Part shown: positions 12,430 through 23,881 of the stretch, in pieces
Layout of the letters: each line of letters starts with the position of its first letter
Position numbering within the stretch: the first letter of the stretch is position 1
Source of the DNA: Taxillus chinensis
Taxonomy: Eukaryota; Streptophyta; Magnoliopsida; Santalales; Loranthaceae
Assembly (NCBI GenBank): GCA_023512835.1
Contig: CM042085.1
Span: forward strand, 5,648,062-5,712,061
Direction: 5' to 3'
Length of the DNA stretch: 64,000 nucleotides
Notes under the pieces: model-generated
The model's database searches: none
What the model was told of the DNA's origin: nothing
The model's input: only the letters and a program-made list of their open reading frames with translations
Made by a program: the position numbers and the translations under genes

Positions 12430-14374
12430 AAAAACGAGATTGTAAAAGGCAAACTGTATATTCACTGTGTGTGTGTGTCAGGTGAATAGTATCATTTTCG
12501 TCATTCAGGCTAATTTTATTTTTATTATTACCGATGATAATAATACAGTAAATTTCTTGTTAGGCAGTTCAAACACGTTTTTAAGAATAAATATTTGTAC
12601 AATTGGCTCGTGACATCTTTTGCATAATCGTGAGATTTGACGATTATGATTTTTTTTTTCTTTTTCTGTCGATGAATTGATAGGTTATCACGATATCACG
12701 ATTATCCAAAAATTATCTAATTCCAATTATACCTAACATTATCCTTTTCTTAATCTAATCATCCATGATGCACCATAAATACAAATGACATGTTCTCAGC
12801 ACCAAATAAGCCAAACGTGATACGTGTACTAGTAAGTAGATCACGGTGCATAATGCTCACAACGTAGAGGATAACATGTCCAACACCGGCACTATTAATA
12901 AAAACGTGCGTATGGTCTCCCCACACTACTGTCATGGTTGTCTCATCTTCATGGAGAACGTCTAGAGCTAGCTAGCTATAATTGCCCACTGCCTCAAAAT
13001 CTTTGTTTTTCTCATTTGCTTTATCATTCGTGCGTATTTCAGCCATGAACCCCTGCCCACCCCACTTCTGACTTCCCAATGAACCTTGTTTACTTGATAG
13101 TAGTTCGTACGCACCAACATTTACCTCAAATCACTTTATAATTTTGTTCTTTAATAAGGTCGATTATTGTCACGATAATTTAATTATATATATGAGGGCT
13201 GTGGGATGTGTTACTTACGCCCGCCTTAAGTCCACTATATTTATAATTATATTTATGAAAATTAATAAAAGATTATATTATAATTTACTATAATTATTGA
13301 AACTTAATATATGTAATTTTATAAAATTATTAATTAAATAAGATTCTAATATTAACTATTAATTATATTAAGTAACATATATTTATAATACAATTTAAAA
13401 TTTTAAAAAATATAATAACCCAATAATTTAAGTTTAAAACTTTATATGTAATATTTAATAACCATTATATGAATAATATAAATAATGCTAGAATAAAATA
13501 TTTTTTAACAACATTTGATAATTTAACAAGCATATATTCATGAATATATTCACAAATAAAAACAATCAAGATCAATGTACATTAGTATATTCATATTCAT
13601 TTATTTATATTTGTGAACTATTGATTTTCATACCAAATGAATATAAATAATCTTTTAAGTATTCGAGGTCACGATCTCTAATATTATAAAAGAATTATAA
13701 ATAAACCGAATGTTTCTAAATATTTTAAAGATTGATTTGATAAAAATTTATTTATACTCATTCGTTAAGAATTAGTATCGTGAACGTTTGTAAATAAGTA
13801 TTTATGAAAAGTTCATGATAATTATTCATTAATAAATCAATTATTACGTATAAAAATTATTTTAATTATATATATATATTTAAAATATATTTATTACTAA
13901 TAACATTATATCATTGTATTCTTTGGAATAAGTTTATGATTCAAATTTTATGAGTGAATTTTTAGAATGTTGCAATTAATTATTTACAATTTATTCTTAA
14001 ACAAATTCGTAAATACTTACTCTACATATTTATGAATATTTTATAAATTTTATAAATAATTTATGAACATCATAATTTAAGATTTCCAATTAATTCGATT
14101 TGTTTATAATAATAATAAACACATTCAAACACTTTACTACTTGACTTAGTTTGACTATTTTAACATCACACACCATTTTTGACCACCACTGCTTATTTTA
14201 GGAGATCAACAATGGAAACCTGTCAATCATATTGTTAGGCTAAAGAGGACACCTTGCTATAAGAGTGAAATTTTTATACCAATTAAACATCACACCATAT
14301 GTTTCAAGAACATTGAAAGTTCATGTTGACTTGCTTTATAAAAGCATTCCTATAGACTTTATTTGTATTTTTTT
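12430..14374. other. AT-rich intergenic DNA
   Basis: About 1.9 kb between the UreH-like promoter and a dispersed repeat. The portion from 13200 to 14100 is extremely A+T-rich. The portion at 12780-13120 is closer to average composition and may hold distal promoter or decayed repeat sequence. No coding or RNA feature was recognised. Confidence 0.5.
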
Positions 14375-14690
14375 TAGTAGTTTAAAGAGCTAATTTAATA
14401 AAAATGCCTAAAAATTATATTTTTTAAATTATATTATAACTAAAATTTTAACAAAATAAATAATAACTCTTTAAATTTAATTCAAACTATTCGCTATATT
14501 TATTTTTCTCTTCTCATGATTATTTTTTCATTTAAAACATAAATAAATATTTAAAAATTAATATTTTAATTAATAAATAATTAAATAGAAAAAACTAAAA
14601 AAATATTTTAATCATTAAAATAATAAAAAATATTTTTAATTATTTTAAAGAATAAATTTAAAAAAATTATAATAAATGTTCTGGAGTGGA
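14375..14690. repeat. Dispersed AT-rich repeat, copy 1
   Basis: This segment aligns by eye with 23320-23700. Both begin with AAAGAG(C/T)..AATTTAATA(A/G)AAATGC and end with AATTATTTTAAAGAA..AATTT followed by ATAAAT. The interiors share the same order of AT-rich motifs. Likely a non-autonomous element family; terminal inverted repeats were not convincingly seen. Confidence 0.55.
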
Positions 14691-14699
14691 GTGACTGAC

Positions 14700-15060
14700 A
14701 AGCAAGAAATTAGTTAATGGCCCAGTTCTGAAGCTCTGGACTGCGGATAATGGAAGACGGGGGGAATGAAATTGAGGATGAATAACTGGGTGATGGATCG
14801 ACCGCTGAAGTGGTTATTCCAGCGGCCACGTGTTGTTCCACCCCTATTCTGGTGGACGAGTTGAACATCGTGGTCTTCATCATGCACCACTTACGTGCAG
14901 TAAACTGAACTCCACACCAGTACGTGGTAGTCTATCACTACAGTTGGCGGCACCATCACGACCCTGTAGGTCCAAATCAAGGTTCCCAATGTCCGTCTTA
15001 TCTAGAACATGAAGACGTATTGCTGGTGGGGGGCGACCATATACTGCTTATAGGTAGAAA
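14700..15060. other. Unassigned GC-richer island
   Basis: About 360 bp with noticeably higher GC than its flanks, lying directly beside a dispersed repeat and upstream of nothing obvious. Frames on both strands stay open for 40-60 codons (for example 14830-15012 plus), but none shows a family signature I recognise. It could be another decayed gene fragment. Confidence 0.35.
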
Positions 15061-15237
15061 AGTGCTTATAAAAAACACCACTTTTCAAAATAGTTCATGA
15101 CTAATGAGTCAAAACACTCCTCAGGCCGTAATTACAAGCTTCCGTCTTAAATTTTAGGGCATGGTACATGTCTCAAGAGACAAATGTTAACATGAAAACT
15201 GAAAAATGAAACGCACATCATTGATAAACAAATGGAC

Positions 15238-15243
15238 TTTATT
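15238..15243 (-). terminator. Probable polyadenylation signal of the FRS3-like gene
   Basis: AATAAA on the minus strand, about 250 bp after the stop codon at 15494. The spacing suits a plant 3' untranslated region, with cleavage expected at about 15210-15225. Confidence 0.5.
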
Positions 15244-15493
15244 TCGTATTGGAAGAAAGTGTATAAACTGAATATACATCACTTGTCATTTTCCATCAAG
15301 GCATCATGCGATCCAGAATACATTCCACCAGCGTATCGTTCCTAGATGCGTTACATTCTGAAATTTGACAATCTTACATGTACAGATATGCAGAACAATA
15401 CATGCCTATATCTCTATACGGGATGCTGAGAACAGGCATGAGGCTCGCATGCATTTTTGGGCATCGCAAAGAAAATATGCAAATTTATTAGCA

Positions 15494-18400
15494 CTACTTT
15501 CGTGGCTTTTTAGATGTAGGCTCTGATAAGTGTTCAGCCTGCCAATATGGAAACATCCGTAGGATCAGAGATGCAGACTATTTAAATCTAAATCCAAACA
15601 GACAACCATAGGTTTACATATTCCAAGGAAACCCAGTTCAAAGTTTGATAGGAGGATCTACACTAACACTATTGAAAGAAGGGATTTTCCTGTTGATTTT
15701 CCGATTTCCAAAACAACCTCCATGGGCCCCTTTTTAATCTAAAATATCAACACATCATGTTCCAAAGACCTCCATAACTTCCAACTTCCATTACATTACC
15801 GCCACCAACCAAACGTTTCATTCTTTTAAAATATCTTCTGCTATATTATAAATTTTCCAAATTACAATAAAATAAAATTAATTTAGCAAATCCATAGAGT
15901 AGTTGGTTATGAATTATGATCCTACAATACGAGCGCAAAATGCTTACCGTATTTGAAAGTTGCTCACGGATATAAGCCATTGATCTCAACATAGCCCCCA
16001 AAGTATCCCGGGAAACCTGAAATTTGACCTCTGATTCTCCTGAAATTGTCTCGGTATCTTGGAGCTGGAATGGAAGATGTATGACTATCATAAGAAACTA
16101 CGAAAACTTACCGTCATGACATTTGAATGGTACAGAAAAGGTACTTGGCTCATGTGCATAGTGAGTTTGACATCCCAGTACGGACAATGGACAATCCATA
16201 AATTGCAAAAAAATGATTCTTCAACCTACGTATTGGTCTATTAATTTCAAACCTTTAAAATTAAAATCCTGAGCTAGGTGACAAGGACCAATATCAAATG
16301 AAAAATGAGAAATGCAAATTTTACGATAAACAGAAAATCAAAAATAAAACTCAAAAATAAAAAATGAAGGGCCAGTGGATTGCTCCTGGGGAGATTAATA
16401 AGTAGATAACAAAATTTCATTGGGCTTTGGGGGTGTTTGACCATAAAATCAAATATAAGTACTAGTTGCTAAACTTCTAATGAAACTAAGGAAGCATTAA
16501 CACAATGCCCTGAGCAAGAAAACATTCAATAGAAATTATTCAAGTGAATGAAACACATTTAAGAATAAATTTATATCTATATATATAGGGCACCCCAAAG
16601 AAAGGTTGAACACTTGAGCCAAGAAACCTCATTTTTGTCTACACTCTAGAACCCCAAGGATATGCACAAATGATCACCCTTAGAAAGATTCATGAGAGCA
16701 GTGCATCTGAGATTTGACATTGCATACCTTTAGATTGATGACAGCGACCCTGTTAACTGGCATTGAGAGCTGCTCACTAATGTAGGCCATAGACCTCAGC
16801 ATGGGTTCTAAAGTGACCCTTGATAATTGAAATTTGACCTCTGATTCAGTTGATGGACTCTTGCTATAATCTTGCAACTGTGGAGAAAAAAGTCATAGAA
16901 AGTAAGCTCTCCCCAATAATAAAATTGGTTTTCCACTAAACAGAGTCTAATATTTTGAAGGAGTGGGCACCCAGCCACCCATGCACAAGAATGGTTTGCA
17001 ACAAAATTCTTTGAATAGGTTTAATTATGTAAGAAATATTCATGCATCTGTTCATTCCTGATTGTCAGATTAGCCCTTCAGTTCAACCTCACAGAACAAA
17101 GTATCAAACCCTATAAATTTGGCATCAATATTAAAGAAAAAAAAAAGAGAATAAAAAAACAGGATCCTTAATTAATCAAAATGGACTCACAAATAAGTAT
17201 CACTATGAGGATTGTGCGCATACCTTCAGGTTGATAACAGCTACTCTATTCATTGGAATTGAATTTTTGTTCTCCATCAACCAGGTCATTGACTTTAGAC
17301 AGGGAAGAACCACCTAAACAAGGCAGGAAAGAAGAGGCAAGCAGTAACTGGTTATTGTTCACTATCATCATGCATGAAACACGAAAAAATTCAGGAAAAC
17401 ATTCTCTGGTACCATGTTTTCAGGAGGGCCATCATCTCTGTGAAGAGATACAGGGGCCATACAGGGCAAATTCATATCAGCGGGAAGGCCAGCATCATTG
17501 AGATTAAAATGTCGCATTACTTCATCTTGTCGTGGCCATAATAATGGGGTTGTATCCAAAGAAGACTTCTTATCGTCATAACCAACTCCACCAACTTGAG
17601 AAGCAGGAGATGCGACTTTTGCAATATTTTTCTTTACAATAGCTACTTTCTTTCCACCTTCTCTAAGAACCTTAAGTGCAACATTGCAGGTCTCTGCAGC
17701 TATTGCCCCTTCCTCTGCATATTTGATGGCTTCTCGACATAAATTATTGTATCGCATTGTCAGAGACTCATGGCTTTGTGGTTCACCAATAAATTCATCT
17801 AATCCAACCCCACTTTTGGCATTTCTTGTCCACCGCTTCAAAATGTAATGCGGTGGAAGTGTAAGTACATTAGTGACAGTGAAAACTGTCAATACATGCC
17901 TACAGAGAATGCCTGAATACTTGAACATTTGGCAACTACAGTTGGCTACCATTTCTGGAAGGTTTAATGTGACCAAATATGCCTTGTGATCATCTTCAAA
18001 TTTTGCCACCCTGTATGTGCTGACAGCTCCATCACCCTCAATTCTATTTGCAGTATAAACAAAAGTTTCAACTAACTCTTCTTGAAATTTAACAAATATT
18101 TTTCTTGTGTAAAGATTTGCTGCCTGATTCTCCATTGGTGACGGTGTTTTTAGTATGGGTGTGGTGCATAGCGTATCAAAATCTGCTTCAATTTCTTTTT
18201 CAAAACAATTCTCTAAGGCTCTTTCATACTGCCTAAAGAACATGGGTAATGTTGTCTGATGGTTCACATAACCATCAAAGAAAGAGCCTTCAACTCCCTG
18301 GTTAGGAGTTACAGCGGCAAAAAAGGAATCACGAAAGTATACTGGTACCCATTGTGTGCGAGCATTGTATAAAGATTGTAGCCAATCATTTCTCTTAAGA

Positions 18401-19638
18401 TCAAACTTTTCAAGGATAGAATTCCAAGAAGACTCAAATTCCTCAATTGTTTCAGTTAGATTGATACAGTTATACAGTTCTACTTGAAAATTAGGATGGA
18501 CATGGCATGCATGAGCCAACCTATCCTGGCCTTCTCTCAACACATGCCACTTGCTAATACAATGCCGGGCTTTTGGAAAAACCTGAGAGACTGCACTCTG
18601 TATGGCTCTGTCCTGATCTGTCATGATAGAAGCAGGATGGTGATCATGCATCGCAGCAAGAAATGTCTTGAACAGCCAAATAAATGAAGCCTCCGAATCA
18701 TCTAAAAGTAAAGCACAACCAAACAGTACTGTCTGACCATGATGATTCACTCCAGTGAAAGGAGCAAATGGCACTCTATATTGATTTACCCTGTACATAG
18801 TATCCAATGTGACTACATCACCAAAATGACTGTAAGCTGTTCTTGACCTTGCATCGGCCCAAAACACATTGGCCATGCAATTATTTTCATCAAGTTGAAT
18901 TGCATAAAAGAACCCAGGGTTCTCACCCTGCATTTTATTAAAATACTCTAGTAGATTCTGAGCATCTTTCCCCAATGTCCTCTTTCTACTAGAAAACCTA
19001 GCATCATAATTAACAGAACAGGAGTTTTTAACCACACGATTTGAATCAATGGAAGAAGCATTACTTGCTCCGTGATTTGTGTCTATAGAGGCAAGGTTTC
19101 CATCTATGGACACACGCATAACACCAGTTGGAACATAACCAAAACCTTGATAACTTTCAGCCATGTTATTTGCAGCACCTGCAAAATGTCTGCGAGGTCG
19201 GAGATATTGCACCTTGCTAGAAGTAATAGTGGAGTGATTATGCTCCTTCCTGAATTGTACTACGACCCATTTGTCTTGACTTGTTGACTCTATCTTAAGC
19301 ATCGCAGGACATCTATCAGAGTTCCGTTTTTTCAAACCCTCTCTGGCACATACAAATTCCCTAGTAGCAACTGACCCATCCGATTTATGCTGGCTATACT
19401 GACTGACCTTAGTGTTAAAACCCATACTTCTAGAATATTCATCATAAAAGGCCTTCCCAGCATCTTCAGATTCAAATTCCATACCCAAATATGGCTCAGC
19501 GGCCTGATCCTCATCCTGAATTATAGAACTTTCCACTCTGTGTGCCTCTTCGGCCTCATTAGGTTCGGCATTTCCATCATCTGCTATGGGACAATGTCCC
19601 ATGCTCTCCCCTTCCATGTCAATTAATCCAGCGTCCAT
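15494..19638 (-). CDS. FRS3: FAR1-RELATED SEQUENCE 3-like transposase-derived regulator
   Basis: Five coding exons: 19638-17413, 17313-17224, 16877-16728, 16064-15948 and 15538-15494 (stop), 875 residues in all. The order is a FAR1 DNA-binding domain (about 48-136, ending in a C-x-H-x-H-like zinc motif, EHNH), a MULE transposase-like domain (about 273-366, with the acidic DTMY and TDQDRA motifs), and a SWIM zinc finger (C567, C569, C579, H581). After it come repeated C-terminal units that include EVKFQ(L/V)SR and MLRSMAYI(S/R)EQLS. The protein ends TSKKPRK. FAR1/FHY3 relatives are nuclear regulators domesticated from Mutator transposases. The repeated tail matches what I recall of Arabidopsis FRS3, so the ortholog is probable. 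The leader contains an intron (19701-20777). The last coding exon is only 45 bp, supported by a GGCAG acceptor and frame continuity. Confidence 0.9.
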
Positions 19639-20980
19639 GATTACAAATTATAACCACGGATTTTACTATTTCTTCTCTGCATTCATATCCAAAATAAAAC
19701 CTGCAAAAAGCAATATGCACAAAAATTCAATCATTCAACAGACAATGATCCATAAAGTGAGGCAAACAGCATTATACCCAGCATACAGGGATGGCAAAAG
19801 AATGATGACAACCACATGGATTTAAAAAGAGAAGTAATAAAATGAAATGTGTGAACAATCATAAAGAGATTGAAGAAAAAAACAAAATCAAAAGCTAAGT
19901 TAGCACCATGTAAATATAAACATATTTATATTTAGAAGCCCAGAGGCATGCACTTATATGATTCGGGTAGGGTTGAGTAATTTTAAAGGGTGGTGCACTG
20001 AGCGTACCAGGGATTGGGGGCTGTCATTAGTGACAATCAGACAGAGAGCGATCAATCAAGCCCTCTTCACAAATAGAGCCGAGAAAGCCAATAGCAATAT
20101 CTAAGTGATTCCACATGGAAGGGTCAACTCCACACTGTAAATACTAAGGATTATAGTAATAACATAGCAGGGCCAAACAAATTTTTCTTTTAGTTAACAC
20201 GTAACTACTTGTAGCTAATGGGATTGCTCATTTCCATGACCGTTGGTATTCTTGGGGAACCCTATTATTGAGAATGATTATTAGCTGACAATGGTTCATT
20301 CCCACCCCCATCCCTGGAAGCGATTATTTATTTATTTCCCATGTTTTACTTCCATTTCACTTCACTCCTCATCTACCCAACCGCAGCCACCGGCCACCAC
20401 CTGTCATTGCCCCCATGCTGGCGGCAACAACAGATGAAACATAAAAATACAATTGAGAAACATTCCGTCTGTGAAATTGCTAGTTTCAAGATAAGTATGG
20501 TTACAGTAAAATAAGCCAACAAAGCCAATCGTTGGGCTAACACACCCAGGTTTAGTACACTGTTTTTTTATCACATTCCTGGTCAACCAAGCTGAGCAGT
20601 ACTTCAATTAAACGAAAATAACAAAAAAAAACATATAAACAATAAAATCTTATGTTATCATTCGGAATCATGCAAATTAATCAACCCCCAATATTCAAAG
20701 TAAAATGAAATCACTAGATATAAATATATGTCTGTCTGTTCGGTTGTGTGTGTGTGTATGGAGAGACAGGGAGAGACCTGTGATTAACAAGATCTTCGGC
20801 AAACAAGGCCTAAACGAGGAGACGAAGACGGCTCTCTGAAACCCTTGACTGATACCAGATCACGATCCACCCTAGATCGATGCCCTCGAGAGGATTGGAG
20901 TGATTGTATCTCAATTCTCTGGTTTTCTAGGGTTTTTTTCCCCTGCAGATTGTTGCAGGAGGACGACGGAGGGAGACGAA
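19639..20980 (-). promoter_or_regulatory. Leader exons, leader intron and promoter-proximal region of the FRS3-like gene
   Basis: The leader is spliced: donor CACAG|GTCTC at 20778/20777 and acceptor TGCAG before 19700. The intron is about 1.08 kb. GA/CT-rich sequence at about 20745-20780 and 20960-21000 marks the likely 5' end. Open frames inside the intron show no homology. Confidence 0.5.
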
Positions 20981-21559
20981 GGAGGAGGGAGAGGGAGAGT
21001 GTGTGCGTGTCGCGTAAGCAACGAGAGGACCTAAGTAGAAGCGCGACGTACGCCGTCGGATGGAGATCGGACGGCTGGTTTCCATAAAGGCAGAGCAGTA
21101 TGACTCCGTCGGATTGGAATGAACGGTGGGATGGGGGGTGGGCCCACGGAGCAATTTAACCCGACGCTGCATCCGACCCCTCTACAGTGTATGTGACTCG
21201 GTGTGACTCAAAACGGCCGAGTGGCCGAGTGGGAGATATCTCAGAGGGAAGGAAATAACTGAACAACCCTCTTCGGCTCCGAGTGGTGCCTCCAAAATCC
21301 AAATTGAGGACCAACGATTTAAAATTTATAAAAGTTATGGGCTCTTTTGTACTTTCACTGATTTTTTTACGTGTTTGAATTATTAGATATACCGAAAATT
21401 TTAAAATTGCTTGCTTGGTAAATTGTAGGGGTTGGATTGACTTTAAAAATATCTAAATATTTGTTTTTTGGTTATACTAATTTATGGTATTTTTTCAATT
21501 TATCAATTTAATTCTCATGCTTTTTTGAATAATTTATCAAAAAACTTGAAAATATTATA

Positions 21560-21800
21560 TTAAAAGGTAATTTTTTACACCACAAGGAAATTACCATCAG
21601 GGTTATGAGTCCCTTTCCCTTAATTCAGCTCAAGTCCAATCAAATCTAAGAGATGTAAGACATAAGCTAATACATTAGCTCAACTCATATTTAAAACACC
21701 ACCGTACTATGACCAGGAAAAAAATACGTCAACACAGTATCTCCTAATGAACTCGAACCGGGGACCTCCTGAAACCGTAACACTTATTCGAAGTAAAACT
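21560..21800 (-). repeat. Possible tRNA-related SINE or short retroelement
   Basis: On the minus strand, GTCCCCGGTTCGAGTTC near 21750 closely resembles a pol III B box as found in tRNAs. It is followed by about 190 bp of non-AT-rich sequence ending near 21560. An A box is not clear. It is not a functional tRNA, since no cloverleaf can be drawn around the B box. Confidence 0.35.
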
Positions 21801-23319
21801 TTAAACAACTCAAACCAGTCCAAACTAACTAGTCAAAACCACCATTTTATCAAATTGTCGAAACGAAACAAAACTAGTATGGTTTGATTTAAAGCTGAAT
21901 AATATACTAGTTTAGTTTAGTTTGAAATTTTAAAATCGTAGTTTAAAATGAATCGAATCCAATAATAATGTCACTTCTTTTCTATTTTTATTTTATGTTT
22001 TGAAACTTATTTATTTAATATTGTTTGCTAATACTTGGCGTATTATATTCGTGAATTATATTATTTATTTTTTATAGTTTTAAAATTATAAAATTGATAT
22101 ATATATATATATATATATATTAGTATTGATGTGATCACACGTTTTTTATATTATTTTAACTTTTAAAAAACTAAAAAATTGACGAATCAAACTAAGTCAG
22201 CCCGTTTTAAATCAGTAATATTTCAAACTACCTGTTTAAATTGAATGTACCCCAAACTTAATCAGTGTTGTCTGCTTTGGTTTGATCTAAGCAACAGGTT
22301 TAGTTTAGTTTGATTTTTTTTCAATCTAAACAATATCAATTTGGTTTAAAAAATAACTTAACGCAACTTAAACTGAACTTATTTTGCCAGCCAACTCGCC
22401 GCGTGGGGGCTACAAAGTTTAAATATCACAAGAAGTTCATAAAAGACAATAATTTTACAATAAAAATCTAGATAATACATATTAGTAGCTAAAAAAGATT
22501 CACATCTTATATTAGGATTTAATAAATCATAGTCGATTGCACTTTTTAAATTCTCATCACAAACATATTATATAAAGTTTATTTTTGCAAAATTCACTAG
22601 CATCTCAACATTTTCAATAATACTTTTAAAATGTAACTAAATTGATTTAAAGTCTTTGAAAATGATAAGTTGTACAATTTAGTTGGATAGAATTATCCTA
22701 TTTAAAATATATATTTTTCCCTCATATCAATACAACATGAAAATTGAAGAATTTTTTCACGTGAATTACATGTATAACATACATGTAACTAAAATTTTCA
22801 TAAGATCCCCGACTGATATAATTTATATTATATATTTTAGATTTTATTAAAACGGCGGCATTGAATTAGCTATTTACATATTTAAAAGTAAATTTTGATG
22901 AATGTAAGAGAAATATACACCGATCTTAATATGAATTATAGTAAATTTGTAATATTCTTCAAATTTGAAGAATCATATATTTATCAGTTTTTTCTAGATT
23001 ACAAAATAAAATTAAAGTTATGAAAAAATATAATTTTAATCAAAGTTTAAAGACATCAATGACTAATCCAATGCCAGCCTATATTATTAATTCACTTATA
23101 ATTGCAATGTCAACTTATAATATGAGTTTCGATTTAGGATTAAAATTTAACTATTTGAATATTGATGTATTGATACATGGATCAGATCGTGAATGATATT
23201 TTAAGTTTTCTTGCATACCAATCACAGATATATGTGTGATATATCAATATTTGACTATCAATCAAGATGAAATCATACTGATACATTTTATTTCTATCAT
23301 AAGATTGTACTTTTTAATT
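21800..23319. other. AT-rich intergenic DNA
   Basis: About 1.5 kb between the SINE-like piece and the second dispersed repeat. It is rich in short direct and inverted GTTTAGTTTGATTT-like stretches at 21860-22380, suggesting decayed mobile DNA, with an (AT)n run near 22098-22120. No coding signal was seen. Confidence 0.45.
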
Positions 23320-23700
23320 AATTTAAAGAGTCAATTTAATAGAAATGCTAAAAAATATACTTTTTAGCATATTTTTATTTCAATAAAAATTATTAAATAC
23401 AATTTTATTGAAAATTAATTAAAATTTCAATAAAATTATAATTCCAATAATTAAAATTTTAATAAAATTAATAATAACTTTATAAATTTAAATTATTATT
23501 ATTTATTTAAATAGTATATTTCCTCTCATTATTTTTTTATATTTTTTATTTGAAAGAATAAAATAAATATTTTAAAAATAATATTTTAAATCGACAAGCG
23601 ATTAAATTAAAGGGACTGAAAAGCATGCGACTGTTAAATTTTAAAATTACCTTTAATTATTTTAAAGAACTAATTTTTAAAAATTACAATAAATACTTTA
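23320..23700. repeat. Dispersed AT-rich repeat, copy 2
   Basis: Second copy of the element at 14375-14690, in the same orientation, ending about 180 bp upstream of the homoserine dehydrogenase-like start codon. Any insertion here would be promoter-proximal. Confidence 0.55.
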
Positions 23701-23881
23701 ATATTACTGCAGTAAATGCCGTACTTATTATATTTTAGACACAAATGTCACATGGTCAGGGAAAACATATTTTGATGTGTTAACGATCTTTGATTTCAAA
23801 AACCCAGACGAAGCCTTCTCAAAGCAGATCAAATTTCATAAAAAAGCGATCTCAAATCCCGAAACGCCGTAAATAAAAGAA

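Noticed and set aside
21740..21770. Possible tRNA gene from the B-box match
   Set aside because: No acceptor stem, anticodon arm or clear A box around it.
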